Part shown: one piece after another, positions 26,501-39,579 of the stretch
Position numbering within the stretch: the stretch's first letter is position 1
Layout of the letters: each line of letters opens with the position of its first letter
Assembly: GCF_000182925.2 (NCBI RefSeq)
Contig: NC_026504.1
Coordinates: 1,116,001-1,180,000 of the forward strand
Length of the DNA: 64,000 nt
Source of the DNA: Neurospora crassa OR74A
Taxonomy: Eukaryota; Ascomycota; Sordariomycetes; Sordariales; Sordariaceae
Reading direction: 5' to 3'
Program-made: the position numbers and the translations under genes
The notes under the pieces: generated by a model
What the model was told of the DNA's origin: nothing
Databases searched by the model: none
The model's input: the letters and a program-made list of their open reading frames with translations, nothing else

Positions 26501-26899
26501 TTTAAAAAAGGGGGGTAAATCCCTTATATTATTTTTTATTATTTTAAAGATTTATTAATATATAGCATCCCTTCCTATTATAGAATTTTAAAGCTATTAT
26601 AAATCTAGATTTTTAAAGATTTTTATACCCTTCCTCCGAATTGTTTAAGAACCTTAAAGATTTATTACCGAAATACAGATATAATTATATAAAGCGGATT
26701 TAGGAATAAATTGGAAATTTTAAACCTCTCTATCGCCTTTAGTAAGATAGTCCTACTCCTTCCGAAATAAGATATTTAGTACTACTACTTCTTTACCCGG
26801 CCGATACTAGAATTCGAAAGAGAATTTAGAGAAGTATTTGGCCTAATAGGCTTATTATTTAAATAAATATTACCGAATTATAAAATATTTTAAGTTATA

Positions 26900-28400
26900 G
26901 TAATTAATTAAGATAGTAAAGCTATTACAATTATATAGTTCAGTTTACTATTCTTATAAGTAATTAATAATCGCTAGTATTTCTTTATTATAAATAAAGT
27001 AGTTACATTCCGTTAGCTTTAGCTTCTTTAAATAAAAGGCTACTATATACTATTAGCCGTTTATTTTCTACGTTAAATAGCCCCCAAAAATAAATCTATT
27101 ATAGTCGGCCTCTAAGAACGTTAAACGTTCGGGGTCCTACTTAATAAATATAAGTATTCGAATAAATAGAATTTTAAGTAATTAAAATACTTTTTTATAT
27201 ACTATTAATTATTTAAACGGAACTCCTTTACCGGTTAATACTGTAAGTAGCGTAATTATTATAGTAAATTTAGGTATAAATATCTAATAATAGTTTATAA
27301 ATCTTAAGAAATTCCGAACCCCCTTCTAGGATATTAGAACGTTCTATTCTAAAATAACTTTAATTTTCTTAAGGTTTACTTAAATACTTATACTAATATA
27401 AACGATAAATTCTAAATATTTAACTTTCTTAATAGCGAATTTATATTTATCGGGGTTTAAATAAAGCCCAGTATTTTAAAGATATTCGAGTACTATACGG
27501 ACCTTCTATATATAATCTTCTCGAAACCCGTTAATAAAGATAAGGATATTATTTATATATACTAAGTAGAAATTATCAAAAAATTTTTATAATATTTAGT
27601 TAATATACTATTGGAAGGTAGTTAGAGTATTATATAATCCGAAAGGGATTATTAATTACTTAAATAGGCTATAGTACATTTAAAATACTATCTTATACTC
27701 TTCTCCTTCTATTATTTAAATTTTATAGAAGGCTTGTATTATATTTACTTTAGAGAATTATTTTATTCCCTTAAATATTCGGAACATTTTTCGAATTAAT
27801 AGTAAAGGGTACCAGTCTATTCGAATAATTATATTAAGAATTCAGTAATTATAATAAAAGTAAAAACTTCTATCCGGCTTCCGAATAAAGAGAATAGGGG
27901 TTCTAATAATTAAATTATTAGTACGGATAAAGCCTTTATTTATTAAATCCTAGAGAATCTTTTTAAGTATTAAGAGTTTTTCCTAAAATATATTATATAA
28001 TAGGCCGAAGGGGAGCGGGAAATCCCTACTGTCGGGCCCCTTCTTTAATTCGATTTTTAAATTAATTTCGGACTTATATTCGTTAAAATAATTAGTTTCT
28101 TACTTCCTAAAGAGGGGAATAAAATCCTAGAAGTCTTTAGGGATAATTTATTGGAGTTCTTCGTCGGTCCAGATCTATTTAAGCATTAAAGCTTTCTTAA
28201 TATTTTTTAGCCGAACAGTAAATACAGAGGTTTCTATAACAGCCCGGCCCGCCTTTTTCCTTATCCGACGAATATACCTAATAAAGGTAGTAGCGAAAAT
28301 ATATTTAACTCTTTAAAATTCTTCGAAAAGTAGAGTATTAATTTGAAATTTATTAACGTAGCTTACTTACAATTACGTAATACTATACTAGAATCTCTTT
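26900..28400 (-). pseudogene. E4 reverse transcriptase and RNase H relic (gypsy)
   Basis: At 27565-27535 (minus) the box reads Y-I-N-N-I-L-I-F, both Asp of YVDD changed to Asn, followed by the gypsy RT features YLNPDKYKFAIKKVKYL and, downstream, NFLRFINYY. RNase H should follow to the left. TAA/TAG stops occur throughout. Confidence 0.88.
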
Positions 28401-28499
28401 TTGTAAGGGACTAAATATATTTAGTTGGTTATTAATTAGGGTTTTTTAAGAATAACAGGGTATTCAAATTTCGGGATTATATATACGCAAATTAGCGAA

Positions 28500-30190
28500 A
28501 CGCAACCTTAGAATTTTATAAGGAAATAGGTAATACCCTAAATAGAAGTACCTTCTATAATCGCTATAGCGCTTCGAATTTACCGAACCGGAATTAGTAT
28601 AATAGGGATTTAGAGATTCTAAATAATATTTTTACTAATAGCAGTATAGTACTAATAACCTTTATTAATAAGGGTATAGAATAAATTAATAGAATTAATA
28701 ATAATTAGTATTAGGGTTAGTCCTATTTCTATTTAAGTTTTAAATTCTTTTACTTTATTTAATATATTAGGGGTAGGTTCTAATACCCAACTTCGTACTA
28801 AAACTATTCTTTTCCTTAATTAAATTTAGAATCTAAGATCCCAGATATTTAAAATTCCTTATTAAATAACAAGGCTACTTAAATAGTTTAAATACATACT
28901 CCCTTACTTTAAAGGTTTATAGCCGGTAGGTACAAGTATTTAGTAATAATATAGTTAGTAGCACTATAATGAATATACTATCCTTTAATATAGCGTTTCT
29001 CCTTTTCATTTTACAATACTTATTTAGCCCGTCTTTTTAATTAAATAGAAGGCCCCTTACTTCGAGCGCCGCGAATATTAATTATACTTATAAGGATATT
29101 ATTATCGGTATTATATCGAATTCTAAAGGGTATAGTGGAAGAAGAACTACAGGTTTAGTACTAGTAATTAAAACGATTTAAGCCGGTAGTAATAAGAATA
29201 TATATTCTAATTCGCTAGTTATTTTAATTACTATTCTATAAGTAGCTTTAATAAAATATTCGGAACTCTATAGTCTTTTCGTATTTATAAACAATATTTT
29301 AGAGCTACTCTACGTAAGTAAAATAATCGTTAGAGAATTTAATAGTAAAAAAATAGTTACTAAACTTCTTATTAATAGTACAATAAAGGAATCCTAGTTT
29401 GGCGCGGCTATTCTAATTATAGCTACCTGCTTTTAAAAATTCGTTATTAAAATTAATAAAGAATTTAAAGAATAATTCACCGTCCTTCTACTTTATTTTA
29501 GCGAAATTATTAAGGGTATAGTCCTAAGTATAATAAATATTAAAAACTTACTAGATTTATTTAAATAATTCGGTTGGGTCTTTATTACCAGAAAGGGTAC
29601 GGGCGGTTTAATAACCCTTTAACTATTACTATTTATTAATCAGTAGGGTATTAAAGATCTTAATCTATATAGTATTAGGATTAATATATAAACTGGCCTT
29701 AAAATTTATATTATATATTTTAATTAACTTATTATAATAGAAGAGGAAGGTAGTAGGTTTACCGTCCTACTGGGGGAGCTCGAATAGCTTCCGTTAGTAC
29801 GGCTTACTAGAATCGCTATTAGAATTATCGTTAATATTAAACTTTTCTTTATCCTTACTATTATTATTAGAGGAATCCTACTTAGTAGAGTACGTAAATT
29901 CAAACTTTAAGGTAAGCTAAGAGTAAATAAAGAAAGGGATTATAAATTTAACCTTCCCCTTTAATTCGGAATTCGCCTACAAAATTTAAAGTAGATTACT
30001 AAGTAGGCTAATAGTATCGGGGGGTATTCTAGCGCTCCCAATTGCTAAAGAATTACAAGAAACTTCTATATCGGTATTAATATTATTATTATCGTTCGGT
30101 ATAGAAAAAGAGACTATTCTAGTACTAATATATACTGCGCTATTAGCTACAAATTATCCTCCCTTCTAATAATTAATTAATAAAAGGGTA
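28500..30190 (-). pseudogene. E4 gag and protease region (relic, poorly resolved)
   Basis: By position this minus-strand stretch between the 5' LTR (right) and RT must hold gag and protease. I did not find a diagnostic zinc knuckle or retropepsin motif, probably because Cys and Asp codons were hit by RIP. Confidence 0.4.
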
Positions 30191-30198
30191 GAACCTAA

Positions 30199-30569
30199 TA
30201 TAAGGGGATAGTAGAGCGATACGTAAGTACTAGCCTTATATATATATATTAAGGTTCTACGAAGAAAGAAAGGATAAAACGCTACCCTCCGGGTCGTTCG
30301 AATACTAGAGTTTAAATAGTTATATACTCTCTAGTAGTTACCTTATAGCCTGAGGCAGCTAGAGAATANNNNNNNNNNNNNNNNNNNNNNNNNNNNNNNN
30401 NNNNNNNNNNNNNNNNNNNNNNNNNNNNNNNNNNNNNNNNNNNNNNNNNNNNNNNNNNNNNNNNNNNNAGCCCGAATTAGCTGGAGCAGTCTCAATGCTA
30501 GCTGCCGTCTTGGCACTCAAATCTAGCCAGTCAGAGCCAGATGTCTGGTCGGGCGCCAGTCCCATAACA
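30199..30569 (-). repeat. E4 5' LTR with internal gap
   Basis: The left part 30199-30368 is RIP-mutated and the right part 30469-30569 is clean, the reverse of the other copy. Comparison with 22945-23250 shows the N-run replaces only about 35 bases. Confidence 0.93.
30369..30468. other. Assembly gap, 100 N (true size about 35 bases)
   Basis: The intact LTR copy has about 35 bases between the same flanks (AGAATA on the left, AGTCCGAG-like on the right), so the 100 N are a placeholder. Confidence 0.95.
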
Positions 30570-30574
30570 CTTCT

Positions 30575-33500
30575 ATATTTAGGGATTTAGGGACTAAAGT
30601 ATAAACTCCCCTATCCTCGAATACTTTAACTTACTTCTTTATTACTAGTAACTAATATAATTTAAAATTATTCTACTTATGTACAATTTAATAGTTCTTA
30701 GGGATAAAACGTTGAATTTTATTAGTAGTAATAATTATTATATTGTAATCGATTTTAATGGTAGTAAGGCAGTAGATGGGTGTACGTTTAACTAAATGTC
30801 CCTCTACTATACTATAGAAATTATTAAGTAAATCTACTGAATTTTAAATAATATTACTATTATTATCTTTTACTCTTTAAACATTATATTTAAAATTTAT
30901 TAATTTAACTGTAGTACAACGAAGTCTACTTTTACCTACTTCTATATTTAATTATAGACTAAATTTAGAGGGCTAGTTTCCTTATTTTAGTTATACTTAT
31001 ATAAATTATTAATTTGTAGGGTCTAGCGGAATTATTGTAGGGTCCGAATTTGAGATTGGAGGGTCCGAATTCGGGATTGGAGGGCTTGAATTCGGGTTCG
31101 GAAGGTCCGAATTCGGGATAGTTTATTACGGATTCGAAGTTTATTGTTTTTAATTCTTTAATTGAAGTTGTAGTTTGCTAATTCGTAATATTAGTGACGG
31201 AGTATATTATTATATATAAGCGGGGTTCGGTATGCTTATCGGTAGTAATTGAACTATTAAAGCTAGTTGTTAAAGATTATTGGGTAGCGGAGTGCTTAGA
31301 GTAATATATATAGTTAGTTTATTAAAATTGCGTTAGTTGTGTTAATTGTAGAGTATAGGGTCTTCTTTATTAAGATCTTTAAGATTAAGAAGGTTGTTAT
31401 TATATTTAATAGTCTCTCTAATCGGCGAGTTTAATGGTTGGTATTGTAGCGGATCTAGTAATAATTGTATTAGCGAGGTTTTTAGAGTTTGGGTTGGCGA
31501 TGGTAATATTGGTGGCGTTGTATTAATTGGAATATTCGGGGGAGTTATTGTAGTTGTTAGAGTAATCGAATTAATTAGAATAATTATAATAACCGATGTA
31601 ATTGTAGTAATTAGAGTAATTAAGGGTACTAGTATAATTTTTAATAATAAAGGTAGTATAATTATTGTCTCCTATATCTTTTTAATTTCCTATTATTGGG
31701 GTAATTCGATTGCTTTTTATAAATATAATTATAGAATTGTATTATCTACTTTGACCTAGATTTGGTAGCCGCTATCTACTACCTTATTAATTTTATTGAC
31801 TATTTAATTCGAAAAGATAATGTAGTGTTTAATAATAGTACCGCTATTGTTACGTATTAGATCCTTATTAATTAGATCCTCTTTAAGGAAGGTTACTACG
31901 CTGGCTCTAACGATTTTGCTAGTATAGGGATTCTAGATAAATATGATGCGATTGTAAATATTATTAAAACCGATAAAATAGCCTTTCTATACTTTGGTGC
32001 AAAATTTATCGCTTTATAGGCGCTTTTCTAGTTTAATAAAGTAATAAGCCGTGTAGAAGTAAGATTTTAAATGCTTAAGATATGGGCGCTTAATTTCGTT
32101 TAGGAAGTTAGCTACTTTAATTAGTAGTTCCTATAGCGATTTACCTTCTTTATTAGCTTTTGAAGGAAGAAGGTTAAGTATTTTAATGATATAGTTTATT
32201 ATAAACGGCTATAGATGTTCTAGGATATTTAGATTTATTATTAAAGCTTTGGCTCGTTGTATAATAATAGTACTAACTCTCTCGATCTTACCTTATATCT
32301 ATAGAGTATAGGGTGTTAATTTTAATAATTCCACGCCTTCTATATATACCTACTCGACGATTTTACTACGTTGAAATTCCTTAGTATTAAAGCCAAACTT
32401 TGGACCGCCATTAAGATTAAATGCCCTAATTTTGAACCTACTGCTTTAAAGCTTAGCCTATTTTTTAAACTCTTTAATTTGTACGAAGGCATTGCCTTTA
32501 TTGACTATAAACCTTACTTAATAGAAACCGGTAACCTAATTAATAAAGTAGATTATATACCGATATCCTTTATAACTAAGTAGAGTATAGGAAGCAATAT
32601 CGACGTAGATATATGCTAATAGTTAAATTGTAACTTTATTAGCAATCTTAGGAATTATATTATATACTTTTACCTTAATATAAGTTTTACAGAAATAGTC
32701 TTAGGTATTATTTAATTTAATACCGGCCGCCTTGTAAGCTTTGAGAACCTACTCTTTGCCTGTATATATAAAGCGATAATATATTATTAAGTAGTTGATT
32801 GAAGCTATTATAGTATAACGAACGTTTTGGGGGAAGTTTGGCTAGGTATATATTAGAAGGATAGGAAGGTCGTTGATCTATTTGCATTGTATTGTAACTT
32901 TGCCGTATGCTAATATCTAGTTGGATTTTATATTTTAGACTATACTGTTATTGAAAAGACCTTTTATAGTTAATAAATTTGCTAGTGTAGAGGGATTGTA
33001 AATGTAGTTTTTAATTCTAACTTTAATGGTAATGTTGTTTAACGTAGTTATAGTTAGTTTAACGGTACTAATGTGGTAAGTGTAAGTCGAAGTTCTATTG
33101 CCGATTGTATAAACGGTTGAATATAATAATAGTTATATATCTATAAACTATTTAAAGTGGTTGAAGATATTGCTCGTATAATTAGAATTGTAAATAATTA
33201 GATTTCGAATATTATTTAGTTATTGAAATTGATATTGCCTTAGAGCCTATTAGTTTTTAGCGGAATTACTATAAATATATTGAAATTAAAATTAATAAGA
33301 ATAATTAATTAATTGACTACTCTAATTATAGTTAATCCGCTCAATAGCGTTGGTTAGGGGCTCTAGTAAAAATCTATATTGCTATTTATACCCGATATAC
33401 CTATAAATATTCTACCTCTATATAATAAGGTAGAGTTAGTAGTAGTAGCGGGAGTAATTAAATTAGTTGAAGCATTATTAGTAAAGGTACTAATACTAGC

Positions 33501-34740
33501 GTTAGCTACCTTCTTAGCCAATATATCCTTCTTAGGCTTCTAAGTATCGGGTGCCTTCTTAGGGTAATAAACCTAATAGATATCTACCTTCTTACTAACG
33601 TAATAGCTATAGGAAATGTACTTTTAGGTAGGGTAGATTTTCTTATTGTAGCTAGTATAGTCGATTCTTTTATTATTATCTTTCTTCTTATCGGTCGAAT
33701 TACTATTATTTATATTATTATTCTTATTAGTATTATTATTGTTGTTGTTGTTATTATTATTAGCCAACCTCTGGATATTAATGTTAATACTAGTACGGGA
33801 CTTAATGTTACTAATATTATTGAATTTAGATAAGAAAGAACTGATATCCAGTTCTTTAGTTTCTAAGGCGGCTGCCTAGTATCTAGTATCGATAGGGTAA
33901 GCGGTCTTTACGGTATTATAAAGAAAAGTAATTTCAAAGTTATCGTCAATCGTAAATTTCGCATCCTTAATACGCTTATATAGCAAAGTATAATAAATAA
34001 AGAAAGAAGCTATAGTATTAAAATTAGTATATTTAATAGTTAGGTACTTAGTAAGAATTTTATTATAAGCCTTATTAGTAATACGGGCAATATATAACTA
34101 AATAAGATTATACGTAACCTTAGGGTCTCTACTAGTTCTATTCTAACCGTTAACGTTTAAAGTAGTAGTAATATTAGTATTCTTGAAGGTAGAGAGTAGA
34201 ATTTTATTAGCGTTAGTATATCTAATCTATTAGGTATTGTACTTCTCGGGCTTAATCGCTTTATTAGGCTCCGGAATTATTTCGAAGATATAGTTAACGA
34301 ATTGGAAGTAATTAAACTCAGCTATAAATCCCTATTACTAATTAGCAATATTATAGTCGCTAAAGAGGGGAACTAGTAACGAACTAATAATCGTCGTTAG
34401 TATAGGAGGGTTCGATATATTAAGAAGAAGGAAATTAGTAATCGCTAGACTAACCGCTAATTAATTAGATTAATTTAAATAAATTACTTAATTCGATAAT
34501 AAATTTAATTAAATTAATAATTAATTCAAAGGATAAACTAATAACTAATTTGATAGAGGGGTCGCTAAATAATAAATATTAGCGAGAATCTTTATATAAC
34601 GAGGCTAGCTTGTAGGCGAGCGGGCGAATCGTTAAAGACGAAGGTCGCGGTTATTTCTTTTGACCCGGTACTGTAATGCCTTATTGAAATTAACAATACG
34701 TTTAATGATGTGCTTGTTGCTTGTCAAATGTAATTATAAG
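30575..34740 (-). pseudogene. E5 gag, integrase and linker (copia, relic)
   Basis: Minus-strand 5' two thirds of the copia polyprotein. From right to left: gag at about 34500-33800, an Asn-rich low-complexity stretch near 33760-33700, then the region where protease and integrase are expected (about 33650-31800), then a four-unit repeat linker (31122-31039) leading to RT. Plus-strand open frames at 31394-31759 and 32371-32583 are shadows. Protease and integrase boundaries are inferred from copia order. Confidence 0.65.
31039..31122 (-). repeat. Four 21-bp tandem units in the copia integrase-RT linker
   Basis: Units at 31039-31059, 31060-31080, 31081-31101 and 31102-31122, of the form AGGGTCCGAATTCGGGATTGG. 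Being 21 bp they keep frame and encode a seven-residue Pro-Asn-Ser-Asp-type repeat on the minus strand, in the disordered linker before RT. Confidence 0.85.
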
Positions 34741-34828
34741 GAAGGTTAGAGAGAGGGCTCATAACCTGTAAGATCACCAACGAAATCAAGTAGTTGAATG
34801 TGGTTAATTGAGTATATACTATAGAGAG
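34660..34828 (-). repeat. E5 5' LTR end and leader, little mutated
   Basis: Composition is normal here. On the minus strand a GTGATCTTACA end is followed by GGTTATGAGCCC, which could be LTR end plus primer binding site at about 34770-34755. The rest of the LTR runs into the gap. The other LTR copy is also lost in a gap, so the pair cannot be compared. Confidence 0.5.
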
Positions 34829-34928
34829 NNNNNNNNNNNNNNNNNNNNNNNNNNNNNNNNNNNNNNNNNNNNNNNNNNNNNNNNNNNNNNNNNNNNNNNN
34901 NNNNNNNNNNNNNNNNNNNNNNNNNNNN
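34829..34928. other. Assembly gap, 100 N
   Basis: Exactly 100 N at the junction of the E5 right LTR with the second part of the E2 left LTR. Confidence 0.98.
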
Positions 34929-35001
34929 CAATCCGTTAGTAACGAATCCGTTACTTAGTAGAATAGTAACTACGGTCTCAACTCCCTATAATACTGTAGT
35001 A
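34929..35001 (+). repeat. E2 5' LTR, last part
   Basis: Matches 51612-51684 but with its inner end RIP-mutated (GTAGTA for GTAGCA). It is separated from 12330-12457 by E5 and its passengers. Confidence 0.9.
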
Positions 35002-35099
35002 AGTAGTTTCTATAGCTTTAGAATCGAATTGATCTTTTACCTCTTTATTATTACTTATAAATTATTCTTTATTTATATTATATCTCTTTGTCCCCCTAG

Positions 35100-38000
35100 A
35101 ATTGCGTTCTATAGTAATAAAGTAAAATGGCGTTTATTTAAATAAAGGCCGATACTAAGAGAGTTGATAGCCTCTATAGACTATATGAGTAGTATTTTTA
35201 TTATTTTATATAGGTAAATATTAATAGCTACGATATTAGAATTTTCGATTATTATAAACGAATTTAGTATTAACCCAATAATTATACTAAATATATTATT
35301 AATAACGAACCTTTCGATAATAGCGATAATTCTATTCGTTTTCCCTACCAGACTACTAATTATAAAATACTTAAGAAGTATTTTTATTCTATCTTCGCGA
35401 AATATAATAAATTTATTATTAATGCGTAAATTGATTACATTCTTACTATTTAAGGTATAAAAAGCGAAATAATTAGAATAAGTATAAAAGAGACGGTTTT
35501 AACCCTATATTAAGTTAAGCCCTTTTATTTAATTATAATAAATTAAGCTTAGGATATTAAGGGTAAAGGAAAGGGGGTTTAAATATAGCTAAGGGTAAGT
35601 TTTTTGCTATTTAGTAATTTAATTTACTTTATTAATACCGAGCGGATGCGAATTAATTTTATACGATTTAGTAAGTTTATTGGAAGGTATTTAGAGGATT
35701 TTATATATATTCGAAGTCGGTTGAATATAATAAGATTTATATAGAGAATTTTCTTCGAAGGATTTAATTTTAAGAAGGAGACGGATCCGGCGCTACGCTA
35801 AGCGTTGCCCGCGGTATTTCAAGTATTATTAATTATTATTGCGTAGAAGAATTTAGTATTAATACCGATATTTTAGTCCTTTATCGATATTATATTAGTA
35901 GTTGTACGCCTAGTTTTTAAGCTAATAGTTCAATTTACAATAAAGGTCCGGTTTTATTTAAGAAATATTAAAGAAGATTGTTAGGTTACTTAAAAAATTA
36001 GGTCCTAAGTAAATCTAGTTGTTTTATTATTTTTGCTACGTATTTAAATAAAATACTAAATTTTACTATTTTTTACTACGATAAGAATATTTGAGATATG
36101 TATTTTTAAACCTTTTAATAGTAGATATTACTATCTTATTGTCGAAGCAATATTATAGGAAATTGAAGTACGAGATAATATTAGATCCGATATTTTTATA
36201 TTTAATATTAAAAGAAGTAATTCTAATATTACGATGAAAGATTATTTATTTAGTGATTTTATTATTCTTAGTAAATTATTTAATATTTTTAATAAAATAA
36301 ATATTAAAGGAGAAATTTTAGCCGGACTGTTAATGGATTTAGTTATATTTAAAATTAAGGATAAAGTTGGCGAATCTGCTATTTATTCGGCGGGAATAAG
36401 TATTAGAAATACTAATTTTAAAATCGAGCGTTAGAATAATATTCCTATAGGTATTTCTACGGTTTTTATTACTTACGGAGGCTTTGTACCCTTAGGAGTT
36501 GGTTAGGGTATATTGTTACTAAGGATTCCCCTAGGTTTTCCTCCTAGCGGTTTCTTCCTTAAATTTTAATAGCTTAATAAAATTATAGGGTGATTTAAAT
36601 ATATTTATTTTTATAGGGCTATATATTTATTTTATAGTTATTTAATATATTTTTATTTAGGATAGAGAATAGGCCTATATAGGTATTTGGGTATTCCTAA
36701 TTACTTAATTAATTTCCCTACTAGGCTATCGGCCCCTTTAATTAAATTTAGAGGAGGTAATAATAATAATAGAAGACCGCTTTAATAGGGAATTGCTAGC
36801 GTTCTTAGTAATTCTAATAATTTTAATAGCCTTAGGAATTCCTATAGTAGAGGATAGCCTCCGCTACCTCCTTTCTAAAATTTAATTTTTTTAAGTAGAG
36901 GGCCCCCCGACGGTCCTTTAAGTTTATTATATATAGCCTTAGGATATTATAGCGCTAGTCCTCCTAATAATATTTAAATTATTAATAACAATTAAAAGGT
37001 ATAAGAAATTAGTATATTTTAGTTTAATATTCTTTATAATAAGTATTAAAGTTATAATATATTTTATTTAGGAAAGGTTTTGTACTATTGAGATTTTTTT
37101 AGTTAGGAAGCGAATTATTAAATAAGCGTTAAGGGCAATCTAAATTATTTCCCGAAAGTGCTTTTTTATTTCTAAAATTTATTAAAGGGCGAAGTTATAG
37201 TATAGTGGATATTAAAGTTATTAGCCGAGGATTGCGAGGCTTATACGGAATTACTCGAAATTTTATTCTAATTAATAGATATACAATTCGGAATTAACTT
37301 AGGCGAAGCGGCTTTATAGTTGTAGAAGAATTAGTTTACTAAGGTGTATAATACTTATAAGAAGTTTATTTATATATTCGTTAGTTATTTATTTTACTAT
37401 ATTCGGAAATAGGGTAATACTATTAATTATTAGTAATTATATTATCTCTATATTAATTTATACCCTATTTTGAAGGGCCTAGTAAATAAACCATTTACGA
37501 ATAATACTAAAGAGTAGTATTTATACTTCGTAGACGAGAAAGTAGAGATATAATAGGAAGTATTTTAGAAGTAATATATTAAATTAGTTATTTATTTCGA
37601 ATATAGGGACGAAGAGGTTATTAAAGATTATAATAAAGAGGATATATATTAGGGAGGATTTAGCTTTTATTAGAAGGATTTGTTGTATAGTTACTACTCT
37701 TCGTAGGGTTATAGTAGAGGATATTAGAATTGAGGTTCGGGCGAATATTGTTAGTAGAATAAATAGAGTAAGGAGGAAGATAATTATAAATAGGACGAAC
37801 GTTATTAAGGAAATAATAAATATAGTAGTTAGTATTAGAAATATTTTTGTTAATAAAAGATTAATAGCAATAGTAATTTATATTTTTAAGATTATTATTA
37901 TTTTTATAAGGATATACTTAATTTAAAAAAGAAGGTTAAGGAATTTAGGGAGTTTAATTATATTGTTATTAGTAAAAGAGAAGAAGATGAAGAGGAAGTT

Positions 38001-38250
38001 ATAAATTTTATATATAGTATTAAAGATATTCTAAATGAGGGGGAGAATTATTTAGCCGAATTTAATATAATATTAGTTAAATTCGTTAATTAGGTTGAAT
38101 ATTATTAAGTTTTAATTATCTTTAGTAAGATAGAGGAGGATAAGTTAATTAGCTACGTTAGTTAGTCCTAGATTGCAATAGGCTTCCTTATAATTAATAA
38201 ATATAATTTATTAAACGTTGAGGAAAATATTAATTTCGCCTTCTAGGAAT
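35100..38250 (+). pseudogene. E2 gag relic
   Basis: Plus-strand coding-like stretch between the 5' LTR and protease, with Gln-derived TAA/TAG stops. The open piece 36234-36434 is one remnant. Segments near 37480-37850 are rich in Gln, Tyr, Ser and Gly and acidic near 37970-38050, as in nucleic-acid-binding Gag tails. No intact CCHC knuckle was seen. Confidence 0.6.
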
Positions 38251-38288
38251 ATTAAATTATTAAGGCGAATCCTATATTAGTTATTAAG

Positions 38289-38501
38289 TTGGCGTATATT
38301 TTATATAAAATAACTTATTTAATTGTATTTATTAGTAGAAACCTAGATGGTCCGGAGGTTAACGTTTATTTGGATTTAGGGGCGTTTAATATTTTAGTTA
38401 ATAAGAAATTTATTTACAAATTTGCTAAGAACCTACATTTCTTTTTTATTGCTAATTTTCAAATTAATAGTATTTTAGGTAGTAAGGAGATTACAGAATA
38501 A
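38289..38501 (+). pseudogene. E2 aspartic protease relic
   Basis: The open remnant contains V-N-V-Y-L-D-L-G-A-F-N-I-L-V, equivalent to the retropepsin D-T/S-G-A active site, with Asp retained, and a following FIYKFAK helix. It lies directly upstream of the RT region, in gypsy order. Confidence 0.75.
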
Positions 38502-39579
38502 GTAGAATTCGATTTTTATATATAAGGATGTATTTAAGGAATATAAATTAATAGGTACTTTCCTATTTAAGTTAATGTTGTAGCCGACTTTGTATTCCGT
38601 TTATTATTTAGTATTTATTTCTTTATTAATTATAGAATAATCTTTAATTTTATATTAGGAGAAGTCCGTTTTTATTTAATTTATAATATAAAGGTGAAGG
38701 GTTAAGCCTTTAGAAAGATTAGAATAGAATATTACGTTTAAATTTATAGAGAATTAATATATTTAATAATTGAAGTACTATAGGTAGCTTTACGTAAAGT
38801 AACGTCGGTTAGGAAAGTGGTAATACCTACCTTTATTAAAATATAAGTCCCCGTTCGATATATTAATTTACTTTAGGACCTACGAAGATTCGATTTAAAG
38901 GCCTATAGTTTCTAAGCCAATTATAATAGTATTTTTAATTATATTATTACCTGCTATATAGTAAAGAATATTACAGTTTTAAATTGCGCTATATAGCCTA
39001 TTATTATTAGGGCCTATAAGACCGTTGGATATATTTATAAATATATAGGGGATGAATTTAGTATATTAGTAGATAGTTGTAATTTTAATTACTTTATACC
39101 CGCTATTTAAACCGGGTTTATTTTAAATTAATATATAATATTTCTTAATAAGGAAGATCGGTAGATAGTAATAATAGTTGAGGAGGCGGATTTAAATATA
39201 TTAATTCCCCTTTGGAAATTAAAATTATTTAAACTACTAATATAGGGCTTAAATAAATTTAATAATATCCCTAAGGCGAAATCGGTATAAGGGGTTAATA
39301 TTTACTATAATTCGCCGGAATTCGTTAAGAAATTTATTAAGTTAATAAATAGTTACAATATTTTTTATAATTAAGGAGTAGTCCTTATAACTAAAGACGA
39401 GAAAATATATATTAATTTAATTGAGGGCTAGTAAAATTAAAGGTAATAAATTCGTATTTATTCGTTGGGGTATAAAGATTGCGCTTTCCTTAATAAAATA
39501 TATAATCGGTTATTTATTTAAAGTAGAATAAGTTTTATAAATTAGCCGGCGCCTTTAATATATCCTATTTTTATTGTAT

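Larger units (their letters stand above)
22940..30574 (-). mobile_element. E4: gypsy-type LTR retrotransposon inside the copia element, with an extra antisense frame
   Basis: LTRs at 22945-23250 and 30199-30569 (TGTAAGGGG...ATAACA), TSD CTTCT at 22940-22944 and 30570-30574. The right copy contains a 100-N gap. A polypurine tract on the minus strand (seen as CT-rich 23255-23272) lies next to the left LTR, so the left LTR is the 3' one and the element reads on the minus strand. gag about 30100-28500, RT about 27570, integrase about 26500-25200. About 1.7 kb between integrase and 3' LTR holds a plus-strand reading frame. The coding parts are RIP-damaged. Confidence 0.93.
12558..34828 (-). mobile_element. 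E5: Ty1/copia-type LTR retrotransposon inserted in the left LTR of E2, split by E3 and E4
   Basis: Own sequence is 12558-12893, 21616-22944 and 30570-34828 (about 5.9 kb plus hidden ends), read on the minus strand. The 5' end is on the right: gag, integrase, a Pro/Asn/Ser/Asp repeat linker, RT, RNase H. Integrase before RT, YVDD followed by FLV, and the C-terminal RNase H segment with D-x-S-N, HIDIRY and LADGL-x-KPL features identify copia rather than gypsy. Its frame continues across the E3 insertion site when E3 and one TSD are ignored. Both LTRs are largely in the gaps 12458-12557 and 34829-34928. RIP has introduced stops and changed one Asp of the YVDD box. Confidence 0.87.

Noticed and set aside
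31039-31122. CRISPR-like array
   Set aside because: Direct tandem units without spacers, in frame inside a retrotransposon of a eukaryote.
31394-31759. 121-codon plus-strand open frame
   Set aside because: Antisense shadow of the minus-strand copia polyprotein; openness follows from RIP base bias.
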